A stretch of 64,000 bases of DNA from Protula sp. h YS-2021. Taxonomy: Eukaryota > Annelida > Polychaeta > Sabellida > Serpulidae. The stretch is from assembly GCA_949752745.1 (NCBI GenBank), contig OX457029.1:46172000-46235999 (forward strand), given 5' to 3'. Both the position numbers and the translations under genes were made by a program. The notes below the pieces were generated by a model, which was not told the DNA's origin, did no database searches, and saw nothing but the letters and a program-made list of their open reading frames with translations. Below, in pieces: positions 1 to 9,957 of the stretch; position 1 is the first letter of the stretch, and each line of letters begins with the position of its first letter.

Positions 1-359
1 ACAGCTTTACAACTACGATTCCATTAGCAACCAAAAAACTGTTAGATGCTGCGTGTAATCATACCAATAACTAGACCGAATTTCGCTACGGCGTACCGAA
101 ATATCCCCACATGAAATAAGATTGTCTCTGTCCTATTTCATACTAAAATGTTACCTTGAATGAAAGATTAACATGCTCTTTGTTATATTGCTAAAGGTGT
201 CTTGAGATAACACCTCTGAGATAAGTCATGTGACAGCTGCCCTAGTAAATCTGGGCTGAATTTTCGATCAAGAAATAACAGCTTTTACAACTACGTTAAG
301 GGGTGAAGTTCAAAAATGAGGTGGAAATCGCTCTGTAAACGGTCTCGAGATGTGGTGCT

Positions 360-560
360 TCTCGTTTTTTGTTTTTTTTTGTTTTTTGTTTTTTTTTTGT
401 TTTCGTGTTCACATTTGACCTTCGTGGTCAGAGTCAAGGTCAAAAAATCACCTTGGTACCTATAGGTCGTAATATGAAAATGAGCTCAGCTTTGCCGTCA
501 CGGTTTTCGAGAAAAGTGGATTTTTTTAAATCAAGGTTTTTAGCAATTTGGTCCATAACC
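360..560 (+). repeat. Short relative of dispersed family A
   Basis: A T/G homopolymer stretch is followed by a segment with the GTCAAGGTCAAAAA signature and the phrase 'atgaaaatgagctcagctttg'-type text (read in pieces). The same wording recurs in the longer family A copies at 1.2-2.2 and 10-10.7 kb (for example 'gcgattttgagctcat' and 'cggtt..cgagaaa'). It is probably a truncated copy. No coding signal was seen. Confidence 0.45.
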
Positions 561-675
561 TTGAATATCAAGCACAGTAATTTTTGCTACTGGATCGACT
601 TTCTTTTATCCTACACGTGCTCCTCAAGTTTCTATGCCAAGTGGTCAAGGAGGAGTGGTCCGGAAACTGCCTCAC

Positions 676-800
676 TAATAATAATAATAATAATAATAGT
701 GGTAGAAGTGGTAGTAATAGTAGTAGTGGTAGCATCAGCCACAGTAGTAGTTGTAGCAGTAGTAGAGGTAGCAGAAGTACCAGTCATAGTAAAACACGTA
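676..800. repeat. Trinucleotide microsatellite, (AAT)n then degenerate (AGT)n
   Basis: About eight ATA/TAA triplets run into a 100-bp degenerate AGT/GGT/AGC tract. The poly-Ile, poly-Asn and Ser-rich readings in the different frames come from the triplet repeat and are not evidence of a gene. Confidence 0.9.
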
Positions 801-1164
801 AAGAACAACATGTAAAACAACTCCATATGATATGTGGAAATAACACGAAGATAAACATTAAAAGGATGCTAATTGACACCCTGCCTCAAAACTCAATGCC
901 AACACTAAAGGCTTTTCCTTCGTGGCAATCAAAGTAAGAAACATCAATGGAATGGTTCACTTGAGAAACCCCCTGTAACCTGCAGCTACCGGCCACGTTT
1001 GGGAAATGAAGACTCGGCGCTTTATTGTGAAGAATTGCTATTGATATTAATAGAGGAAACTTACAAAGATGAAATGGTCACGTCATCGTCACGCTACTGA
1101 TATGTAAAGTGAAACTTGAAAGATTAGTCGCAAGAATTGGTGTGTAAAGCAGTACGTGATTGTT

Positions 1165-2235
1165 CCCACTTTTAAATTTCGTTTGCAACTGGATATAAGT
1201 TTGTAGTTTTCCTAAAATTTCTGCCCTTTTTTTCGTTTTTTTTCTCTCTTTTTTCCGTTTGGACAGTTTTCAGAAAACTCTTCTTCCAGTTTTTGACAGA
1301 GGGAGATGAAATTTGACACACGTGTAGAGACTGACGAGGTTTCGGTGAAGCTGCAAGTTTTTTTACCTCAAAGGTCAAGGTCAAATTGAGATCAAAGATA
1401 ATTTTTCTGCAAAATAGTTTCCAGAAAACTCCTCCGAGGGTTTGAGTCCAGTGGGCTTTATTATTCCCCAGCCAAATTTTGGCTGAGGGCTATTGCTATC
1501 GGTTAGTCCGTCCGTCCATTAACATTTGGGGTGCTATATTTTGTACGCACCAAAACGTTAAGTTTCCGTGCCCGGATCGTTTTCATATTTAATACAGTGA
1601 AAGAGTATATACTGAAGATGTGCAATGTGAATGTTTCAGTTTGATCGACCAAAAATTGTCGAAATTATGGCCTTCTGAACTTAGACAATTTTTCGTGTAT
1701 TGCACTGTCATACAGGCGACTTTGTACGCATCACTTCAACATGAACGCTTTGATATAAGGCGTTGAACATAAAGGCGCTGACTGGGGGCTTTGCATCTCT
1801 GATGCCTATGTTATTTGGCTCACTTATGGACAGTCATCAGGTATCGGTGAAACCGCAATTATTTTTGGTCTTGAGTTCAAAGGTCAAAGTCAAATTGAGG
1901 TCAGAATATTTTTCAAAGCGCCTATTAATCACGAAAAATATCCAAATCCCAGTATGAATATATAAAACGTACTGCGTAGGGGATAACGCACCATCCTGAA
2001 TCTTGAACTTGAGGGTCAAGGTCAAAGGTGACATGACCTCATGTACCATTAACTATAGCCAAACTTATCTCAAAAACGGTTAGAGGTAGAGCGATTTTGA
2101 GCTCATTTTCAATCCTTGGGGACCAAACAACGTTACATGAGATCTACCTCGGCGACCTTGACACGGTCGAGGAAAAAAACTGGAAGTGACAATTTCTCGA
2201 AACGGTTAGAGACAGGGATTTTGGTCATAATTTAA
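1165..2235 (+). repeat. Dispersed repeat family A, copy 1
   Basis: This is a diverged copy of the sequence at 9958-10700. Both begin with 'tttgca/gattggatataagtttgtag' wording. They then share a 'gttttcagaaaactc' block, a 'cggtgaa..cgcaa' block, GGTCAAGGTCAA stretches, 'tcacgaaaaat..', 'ccagt.tgaatatata' and finally 'caacgttacat.agat/gctatctcgg.gaccttga'. A subsection around 1455-1545 (AGCCAAATTTTGGCT, then GGGCTATTGCTAT and GTCCGTCCGTCC) also recurs, inverted, at 3662-3735. No reading frame is conserved between copies. The superfamily is unknown. Confidence 0.8.
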
Positions 2236-2555
2236 TACAAATATTTTCTTCAGTGGTTTCTGCAAGTGTAGCGGAATTCTGTGTAGTCGTGTAAGAATCC
2301 AGAGAATTAGCTTCTTGGGCACAATGTCTCATACGTTTTAGAGGCGGTTGGTGGGGGAGGCGGGAGAGGTGTCCTCACTTCCGCTGTTGTAGCAAGGGCG
2401 CCCTCTGTTTCAGTTCCTGCATCAATTAAGTCTGAAAAGCTTGGAACTGATTCAGCTGTTTTCGGCGTTGGGAATAAATGTGAGTTTGATCGAACTGGAC
2501 AGTACTGTAGGGTGTGGGTTGACAGGAGAGTACCAGCAGAGTGCACAGCACGAGC

Positions 2556-2992
2556 TGACTATAAATACGAGCTGACCGAAGAGTACATACTGATTGGAGG
2601 ATACGAGCTGCCGGGGACTGAAGAGTACCCGCGGCCTGGAGAGTAACCGCTTACTGGGGGAGTACCGGCGGACTGAAGGGTACGAGCTGGCTGGAGAGTA
2701 CCCGCGGCCTGGAGAGTAACCGCTTACTGGAGAGTACCGGCGGACTGAAGGGTACGAGCTGGCTGGAGAGTACCCGCGGCCTGGAGAGTAACCGCTTACT
2801 GGAGAGTACCGGCGGACTGAAGGGTACGAGCTGACTGGAGAGTACCCGCGGCCTGGATAGTAACCGCTTACTGGAGAGTACCGGCGGACTGAAGGGTACG
2901 AGCTGACTGGAGAGTACCCGCGGCCTGGAGAGTAACCGCTTACTGGAGAGTACCGGCGGACTGAAGGGTACGAGCTGACTGGAGAGTACCGG
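2556..2992. repeat. 72-bp minisatellite, left array
   Basis: About five near-identical 72-bp units, each made of two related 36-bp halves (gagagtaccggcggactgaa.. and gagagtacccgcggcctgg..). Units differ by a few substitutions and one has an extra G. The left edge is degenerate near 2556-2640. The array is continuous with the right array except for the transposon at 2993-4084. Confidence 0.95.
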
Positions 2993-4084
2993 TGTCCCAG
3001 TGATGGTGGTCCCCCGTGATTATGGCCCGGCCGGAACCTCATTCCTAGGAATCACGGTCCCCCCACGGACCACAGTCACTAGTGATTATGGTCCCCCTCT
3101 AGTGAACGCGGTTCCCCGGGAGACCATAATCCCTTAGGAAAAATGGTCCCCCCAAACTTAAAAATAGGTAGGAATATGCAACTGAATTCAGAGATCTTAC
3201 GAATAAAATTACGCTTTTCTTTGCATGAATTCTTCGTCCGGCTTTATTCGAAATATCTTAGCAGTTGATAAAGAATTGTAGACTAGAGAGTGTTCACAAG
3301 CCACATGTCACCAAACCTGATAATGGTAGAAATATGCAAATTTCAAAGTTCAGCTGAGCCACTGTCCTTGGTCGAATATAGGTCATTAACAAAGGGATCT
3401 TCAATGCTCCATACAGTAGCTATATCCGAAATATCTTAGCAATTGATAAAGAATTGTAGGCTAGAGAGTGTTCACAAGCCACATGTTAAGCGAACTTGAT
3501 AATGGCACAAATAAGAAAAGTCCAGCTGAGCCACTGTCCTTGGTCGGACATGGCTCAAAAACCATAGGGGTCTTCATTTATCCATATACAAGCTATATTT
3601 AAAATATCTAAGCGACTGGCAAAAAATTGTAGGCTGGAACGTGTTCACAAGGTAAGCGTTAACGGACGGACTGAGGGACGGACGGACGGACACGGCCATA
3701 GCAATAGCATTCAGCCAATATTGGCTGGTGGCTAAAAATCTGCTCAGAACATTTATATCAGTAACCTAGCAAATCATTATTCTCCAGTCTATGCAATATA
3801 ATGCAGCTGTATAAAGAATGTAAGCATCTGTACAGTGTTTGTTAAAAATAGTTATAATTGTTGTATGTAAATAAACCTGATTGGAAATTGCAATAAAATT
3901 TACGAAAGTAACTCTTATTTACTCCTACTTTATTTAAAATCTATAATTTGACGGAGTTCAGGCACCATAAATAACGCACATCCGTGATATCAAGGGGGAA
4001 CCGTAATCACTAGAGGGGGACCCTAATCCCTAGTGATCATGGTCCGGGGGCCGTAATCACTGGGGGACCGTGTTCACTGTCACA
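2993..4084. mobile_element. Non-autonomous TIR transposon in a minisatellite
   Basis: The left terminus is TGTCCCAGTGATGGTGGTCC and the reverse complement of the right terminus is TGTGACAGTGAACACGGTCC. The similarity runs on through about 33 bp (CCCCxGTGATTAxGG). The host repeat unit is broken as ...gagagtaCCGG | element | CCGGcggactgaag..., giving a 4-bp target duplication (2989-2992 and 4085-4088). A second inverted pair just inside (3083-3119 against 3994-4029) shares GGTCCCCCTCTAGTG and GGTTCCCC. The interior holds a tandem repeat of about 175 bp (3248-3640) and a copy of the GGACGGAC / AGCCAATATTGGCT motif. There is no transposase ORF, so the superfamily is not assigned. Confidence 0.85.
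3248..3640. repeat. Tandem repeat of about 175 bp inside the transposon
   Basis: Three diverging copies start at about 3249, 3429 and 3600. Each contains aaatatcttagca.ttgataaagaattgtag, '..agagagtgttcacaag' and, in the first two, 'cagctgagccactgtccttggtcg' (read in segments). The third copy is the most diverged and is truncated. Confidence 0.85.
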
Positions 4085-4955
4085 CCGGCGGACTGAAGGG
4101 TACGAGCTGGCTGCAGAGTACCCGCGGCCTGGAGAGTAACCGCTTAGTTGGGAGTACCGGGGGTCTGAAGAACACACGTGGACTGGAGAGTACGAGCTGG
4201 CTGGAGAGTGGCGGCGGACTGAAGAGTACAAGCTGGCTGGAGAGTGGCGGCGGACTGAAGAGTACAAGCTGGCTGGGGAGTGACGGCGGACTGAAGAGTA
4301 CAAGCTGGCTGGAGAGTGGCGGCGGACTGAAGAGTACAAGCTGGCTGGGGAGTGGCGGCGGACTGAAGAGTACAAGCTGGCTGGGGAGTGGCGGCGGACT
4401 GAAGAGTACAAGCTGGCTGGGGAGTGACGGCGGACTGGAGAGTACGAGCTGGTTGAAGAGTACAAGCTGGCTGGAGAGTGGCGGCGGACTGAAGAGTACA
4501 AGCTGGCTGGGGAGTGACGGCGGACTGGAGAGTACGAGCTGGTTGAAGAGTACAAGCTGGCTGGAGAGTGGCGGCGGACTGAAGAGTACAAGCTGGCTGG
4601 AGAGTAACCGCTTAGTTGGGAGTGCCGGCGGACTGAAGAACACACGTGGACTGGAGAGTACGAGCTGGCTGGAGAGTGGCGGCGGACTGAAGAGTACGAG
4701 CTGACTGGAGAGTAACCGCTTAGTTGGGAGTGCCGGCGGACTGAAGAACACACGTGGACTGGAGAGTACGAGCTGGCTGGAGAGTGGCGGCGGACTGAAG
4801 AGTACAAGCTGGCTGGAGAGTGGCGGCGGACTGAAGAGTACGAGCTGGCTGGAGAGTGGCGGCGGACTGAAGAGTACGAGCTGGCTGGAGAGTGGCGGCG
4901 GACTGAAGAGTACAAGCTGGCTGGAGAGTGACGGCGGACTGGAGAGAACGAGCGT
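4085..4955. repeat. 36-bp minisatellite, right array
   Basis: More than 20 head-to-tail 36-bp units of the form gagagtggcggcggactgaa + gagtacaagctggctg. They are interspersed with variant units (gagtaaccgcttagttgg and gaacacacgtggactgg) that themselves repeat as higher-order blocks, for example near 4595-4670, 4705-4775 and 4140-4190. A 27-bp unit pair (ctggttgaagagtacaag) repeats at 4448 and 4532. Confidence 0.95.
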
Positions 4956-5099
4956 GCCAGACAGGATTCACCTGACCTCTGGTTTTCTTGACCAACACTG
5001 AAGCTTACAACGTCTGGGTTCTGTGTCTGTGAAGATAACATTTTTGGTGCACATACAGGAGAAAATGAAGGCAAAGGGGGTGATTAAAGTTGGGGACAC

Positions 5100-6046
5100 A
5101 GCGGCGCGTCAAGGAGGGTCATGACATGACTGAATCTTTCACTCTGGCAGTTACATTTCAGGCTGAGAAATAATTTTACCTGCTTCATGTACTGATTGAC
5201 AGAATAGTTGAATAGCAGAATTAGTGTGTTTTTAATTCTCTAGGGTTCGTGCCTGGGGATAATACTCTTTTGGTTGTGATTATTGTGGGTATAATCTGTG
5301 CAAGTATTTCCGTGTTTTCTGACATGGAAAAAGTGGTGGTTTAGTGATATTCAATTCTTCCTATGGCTTCTCCATGTAACACATAGAACTTTGTTGGGGT
5401 GTGTTTCTGTTTCTCATATCGTGGAGCTGTGGATTAGATTTTATGCCCTTCCGCCCTGATGGCAGTATGCTTGTGACTTGTCAATTTATAATGAACAGCG
5501 AATGTTTAGTGGTGGAGCATACCGTTGCGGACATACACTTGCTTACTTTGTGTTCTTTGTATTCGTTTGTGTTCGTTTGTACTCTATGCTAGTCGACTGA
5601 TCTGGTTGGTTGTCCACTGGTCCCCTGTGCTCCTCTCTAAAGCAGGCTGCAGGTGTGGCTGTGGATACTGAAGTACTGCCTGTGTTGTTTGTGTGCGATC
5701 ATCATGGAATAGGTTGCATTAGCTTAATGTGTGCAATCATAAACGTCGGGCGTTCCTGTGTCAGGGCTAGTTTAAGCCCCTGCAATAAAAATATTTGCAC
5801 AAAACTACATGCACAAAAAATAACAAAAAAAAAAAGAATTAAATAAATAAAAATAAAAAAAGTAGTCTAATTGCTTTCAGTTTAAAATAAACACCCACAT
5901 AAATTAAACACTATCTTTTGTAAAATAACACCGGTATCACAATGTGATATATACCGATAAAATGACTTATAAAGCAAGGAAATTGTTGGGACGATATTAC
6001 CCTGTTTTTTTTTCAGGCGTCACTTATTACAACCAAATCACTGGGT
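5100..6046. other. Gene-free stretch
   Basis: Mixed-composition DNA that becomes A-rich after 5800 (several AATAAA-like words, A10 at 5826). No exon-like frame with splice signals, repeat or RNA gene was recognised. Confidence 0.5.
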
Positions 6047-6056
6047 TAAAAAAGAC

Positions 6057-6591
6057 GCAAGCAAGACGTTTTGGCCCAAAACCATTTCGGCCCACTCCCA
6101 TAGACGATTCGGCCCAAGACTTTTCGGCCCAAGACGTTTCGGCCCACTCATTTTTTAACTAAACTTGCGCCCCAAGACTTTTCGGCCCAAGACGAATACC
6201 AGAGTAGGTGTTTGAAATGCGCTTGGAATTGCAATAGAAAAATAATCCAACACACACCAGAGATGATTAGCAAATAATTGTTGAAAGCCATCAGACGCTG
6301 GAGTTGGTTAGAAGAATAAAATTTCACAGCTGTTTTGAAATAACTTATGAATACATGAGCCTCAATCTTCAACCCTTTCTAAGTAATAACTTTTTTAGTG
6401 GACCGAAATGATTTGGGCCGAAAAGTCTTGGCAAACTGGGCCGAAAAGTCTTGGGGGGAAAAAAGTGGGCCGAAATGTCTTGGCAGTTCAAATGTGGGCC
6501 GAAACGTCTTGGGCCGAAAAGGTCTGCCATTTCGGACTAGGCCGAAACGTCTATGGGCCGAAATGGTTTTGGGCCGAAACGTCTAGAAGCC
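6057..6591. mobile_element. Fold-back element of TTTCGGCCCAAGACG units
   Basis: The left arm (6063-6200) carries repeated GACGTTT(T/C)GGCCCA, CATTTCGGCCCA and GACTTTTCGGCCCAA words. The right arm (6395-6585) carries the same words inverted (TGGGCCGAAACGTCTT, TGGGCCGAAAAGTCTT). The outermost parts match best: AGACGTTTTGGCCCAAAACC on the left against AGACGTTTCGGCCCAAAACC reversed on the right. A 9-bp direct repeat AAAAAAGAC flanks it (6048-6056 and 6592-6600) and may be the target duplication. Long internally repetitive arms with a 9-bp duplication resemble Mutator-like fold-back elements, but that assignment is inference. The centre (6203-6393) is unrelated AT-rich DNA with no ORF. Confidence 0.8.
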
Positions 6592-7484
6592 AAAAAAGAC
6601 CATCCTTGGGGCTGGTTGCCGATTTCCGAGGTTCCCTGTAATGGCAAAAAAACTAGTTTTATTCGGATGTGTGTAATTTTAGAATGCCAGGATGAGGGGC
6701 AGAGTTGTGGCTGAAAAGAACGGCTAGGAAAGAAGTGAAATGTGCAAAGGGAAGCGAGAGCTGAACATTAATGTATGAGCTTACACAGATTGCCATTCGA
6801 ATTGCTGACGGTGTAAAATAGCACAGATATTTTAAATTGAAATATAATCTGTATCACGAGACGAAACACAATATCACGGATAATATTAATAATCAAATAC
6901 CACTTCAGTATGATGTGAAATAAGACGCATGGGGCAAACAGTTGTCAGACGTTCAGATGTGTGTTTGGTTTCAAACACGTTGATATTTTCTAATTCTGAG
7001 TCCATGGTGTTACGTGATTAAGGGGTTTGACGCAATAATGAAATATATTTAAAAACAAAATATATCGTAAAATGACGCTCAAATGGAGGTGTGTTTTTGT
7101 CCAAACAGGTGAATTATAGCTGCCGTTAGCTCTCACAAACGCTGGAAACGTATCCTCCGTATCTTTTTTCGCCCCTACCCGCGCAGTTATGTGAATGTCA
7201 CGTTGCTGGGAATTGATGTAATTTTAAGGCTCGAAAAGAAAAAGTAGTTTAGTGAACATCATCAAGTTGTTTATTTCTCTGTAAATTGCATTAATTTTTT
7301 TAGACATATTTCTAATCACAAATTCTGTTTTTCAGCTCAGTATTGTCGTGCCACTGAAAGGGTAAGATGCCCCCTACTAAAATGAGAAATGATAAAAAAA
7401 AAACAAAAAAAACTGTTGGCCATAATTTCCTAGGATAATTAGGTACATTTCCATTTCGACTACATTAAAAGTGAAATTGACATA

Positions 7485-8407
7485 CAGTAGAACCCGTTTA
7501 AGCCGAAGTGGAAGGGACCGCGAAAAACACTTCGGTTTATCCGATCTTTTTCATTTTGGTCAGTGTTCTCTCAGTGTCAATGCTAGATTTGATCTTGTCT
7601 TTCTGACTTAGCCAAGTATTGAGCGTTTTTGTAGGAATTTGAAAGTCATTAGCAATTTTTTATTTTGATTTCACACGCTTTTCGACTTCTTTTTTTTATT
7701 TTTTATTTGCTTTTCATATTGATATAAATGTACAGAAAACACACAAAAACATAACACAACTGATCCTCAAAATGACTTCGTCATTAGCAATTTTTGATTT
7801 TGATTTCACAGACTTTTCGACTAGAATTGCTTTGTATTTTAGATTTAGACTATAACCTGCGTGTTTTCTCTTTGTTGCCATATTGCAATTTATGGTTTGT
7901 ACTGATTTTACCCACCTTTTTATACAGTTCCCTTGGATTTAAAATCTAACGGTGACAGGGAATCAACATTATAGAAACAAAGCAAATCCTATTGGTGTTA
8001 TTGTGAAACTGGACAGTTGCACTGCGTGTGGCTTCGTGTGTTAGTTGTAATTCATATATGGCAGATAGTACTCCGGAGTGAGTAAGAAATCCTGTTGATG
8101 TTTATAATTGCAATTCGCAAATGGTGCTCCTGAGGTGAGTGACAAGAGTGAGTACATGTCAGTAACATTCATGTCGGAGTGATTGGCATTGTATGCGCTT
8201 GTTGTGTGATGTGTTATTTAACTGACTAGAAGCACGAATTTCTGAAAAAAAAGATAAATTGAAAATTTTTTTGAGGGATGCAAAATCACGTCGGTTTAAC
8301 CGATTAGCAGTTAAGCCGATTTTTTTTTAAAGGAAACATAGAGAAAAAACGCCGGGGCCACGAAATCCCTTCGATTTAACCGATCTCGGCTTCAATGGGG
8401 CCTACTG
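7485..8407 (-). mobile_element. Decayed Tigger/pogo-like transposon
   Basis: It is bounded by TA dinucleotides, with termini CAGTAGAACCCGTTTAAGCC (left) and, reversed from the right, CAGTAGGCCCCATTGAAGCC. Both continue into AGAT/CGG.TTA-type sequence. These are typical termini of the pogo/Tigger branch of Tc1/mariner, which duplicates TA. Only the N-terminal DNA-binding part of a transposase remains, on the minus strand. The catalytic DDE region is absent. Confidence 0.85.
7570..7881 (-). pseudogene. Tigger transposase N-terminal relic
   Basis: From an ATG at 7879-7881 the minus strand reads MATKRKHAGYSLNLKYKAIL then VEKSVKSKSKIAND. This is the helix-turn-helix start of a CENP-B/Tigger-type transposase. 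The last part occurs twice: a 43-bp segment at 7781-7823 is repeated at 7646-7688, with about 90 bp of unrelated sequence between. After the second copy the expected continuation (FQIPTKTLNTWLSQKDKIKS) follows. An in-frame stop lies in the second copy, and nothing resembling the DDE domain follows. It is non-functional. Confidence 0.75.
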
Positions 8408-8421
8408 TATGTGCCTCCCAC

Positions 8422-8987
8422 GAATGTAGGAACAGACACCCCCCGGAACAGACCCCCCTTTCTTTGGTAGGAACAGACCCCCCCCCGGAACAGACCCCCC
8501 CCCCCCGTATTTTATACATTATATATTATGTCCTGAGATATAGTTTTTGAAATATTTTTTATACAATTTTAAATTGTTATTTTAAATTTCGTGTTTATTA
8601 TTAACATAAAACCTTTTCATCACGATGAAAATATGTGCCAATGCACTTTCATCAGGATGAAAGCGATAAAAGGATGTCTTGATATGTTTTGATTAGGATC
8701 AAAGAGTGATGGCAATTGCAACTTGATGTTTCATCTGGATGAAAGAGCGAGCGCAATAGCGATTGCAAATGGATAAAAGGAATAAAAGTATGTATTGATG
8801 TTGTTTCATCTGGATCAAAGAGCAAGCGCAATTGCAATTTGATTGCAATTACGGTCGATTGTAATTTTGTGGGAATCCTTCAAATATATAAACCCCTCGA
8901 GTCGGAGATGTAGACAATAAAAAGTGAAGTGGGGAGGGGGGGTCTCTTCCTACCACTGCAAAAAAGGGGGGGTCTGTTCCGTTTACC
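8422..8987. mobile_element. MITE-like element with GGAACAGACCCCCC ends
   Basis: The left end has two GGAACAGACCCCCC blocks (8428-8507) and the right end has the inverse, GGGGGGGTCTGTTCC (8968-8982), plus a variant at 8938-8958. A 9-bp direct repeat GCCTCCCAC (8413-8421 and 8988-8996) flanks the unit and may be its target duplication. The left side lies only six bases from the right end of the Tigger relic. The interior carries repeated palindromes of TTTCATC..GATGAAA type. No transposase is encoded. Confidence 0.7.
8612..8860. repeat. Internal palindromic repeats TTTCATCnnGATGAAA
   Basis: Palindromes recur near 8614, 8648, 8730 and 8806 (tttcatcacgatgaaa, tttcatcaggatgaaa, tttcatctggatgaaa, tttcatctggatcaaa), with a variant ttgattaggatcaaa at 8689. 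Most are followed by 'gagcgagcgcaat.gc' or 'gataaaaggat' words, so each hairpin belongs to a larger degenerate unit of about 80 bp. Confidence 0.8.
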
Positions 8988-8999
8988 GCCTCCCACATA

Positions 9000-9950
9000 T
9001 ATGTACGTCTGCTTGTTTACACTTAAACCTTTTATCTATTAATATGTTTTTTTTATTGGAAAAGTTTTGAAAGTTTTAACTTTTGATAAACTGTTGTCCT
9101 GAAGTTTCCCATCCAGCATCGCATACCCAATGTTTTGCTGCAGATCCCATGGGTTTTCGAGGCGTTTGTCCGTCCTCTTATCCTAATACTCTGCCAAAGA
9201 CTGCCCAAGGGACTTCATTTCTCAGAAACAGCGGGAAAGTATGCATTTTATATGGTAGATGTTTGGAAAACGGGGAGAAAATCTTATTTTCAGTTTTGAC
9301 ATATAAAAACCACATAAACATACAGCCAGTGACCTGCTGCTGTGCTTCAAGTGTTCGTTGATTAATTGTTGTGCACTAAATGACTTATAATTTTACGCAA
9401 AACGAATTACGTGTTTTTTTGTTTTGTTTTTTTGTTTATTTTTTTATCAAGCTTCTTTTGGCTTAAATTTATGCTATCAGATAATAGATAAAAATAATTC
9501 AAAATTGCGTAATTGATAAAAAAAAATTTATAATATGTTGTGCAACAGGTTGCTGTATCTCTAAACGACACAGAAAATACGACAATAATTTTAACCTTTT
9601 TTCTAGCACAGCTTTTTCAAGACTCGAAAAGCGGAATGTTGGGCAACGGCAATTAAATTATTGTTAGATTTTTGTTTACAATGTTACCCACCTAACTGTA
9701 CTGTTTTGTTCAAAGGTTCATGGAACTTCAGACATTTTGATTTCCTAAAGTGTTTTCATGCGTTAATATAGAGTGACCTAACAATCATTTTTATGATTGC
9801 ATTGACCGATATACAAACTGCCTTACAGCGAGTTATGTTGGATAGTCAGTTTTTCAGAACTGTATGCGCTTATCATCGTTCGTAATTCTGGCCTTTTGTG
9901 TCATCCCGGTTTGTAATATAATATACCGCTGACCAGGCAGGCAGGGGCTT
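9000..9950. other. Gene-free stretch
   Basis: AT-rich DNA. A 92-codon open frame at 9083-9361 is cysteine- and proline-containing but has no recognisable domain or clear splice sites and is not called a gene. Confidence 0.5.
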
Positions 9951-9957
9951 AATGCTT

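Larger units (their letters stand above)
2452..5074 (-). pseudogene. Tandem-repeat Ser/Pro/Arg ORF split by a transposon
   Basis: On the minus strand, an open frame running 5074-4037 and a second running 3042-2452 encode the same kind of repeat. The units are 12 residues (SSVRRHSPASLY-like) in the right array and 24 residues (built from YSPVSSYPSVRR and YSPVSGYSPGRG) in the left array. Removing the 1,092-bp insertion plus one CCGG copy (1,096 bp) puts the two frames in register, so an uninterrupted ORF of roughly 500 codons existed before the insertion. A plausible splice acceptor (ttatcttcacag) lies at 5027-5038, just inside the right end. The left end has a one-base G insertion near 2656-2661 that takes the frame out of the repeat phase. 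In the original phase the repeat peptide would end near 2560. Because 36 and 72 are multiples of three, several frames are open, and the minisatellite alone could explain the ORF. No signal peptide or known domain was seen. Function is unknown. Confidence 0.4.

Noticed and set aside
369..826. Overlapping frames with poly-Val, poly-Asn or poly-Ile
   Set aside because: All arise from the (AAT)n/(AGT)n triplet tract and a T/G homopolymer.
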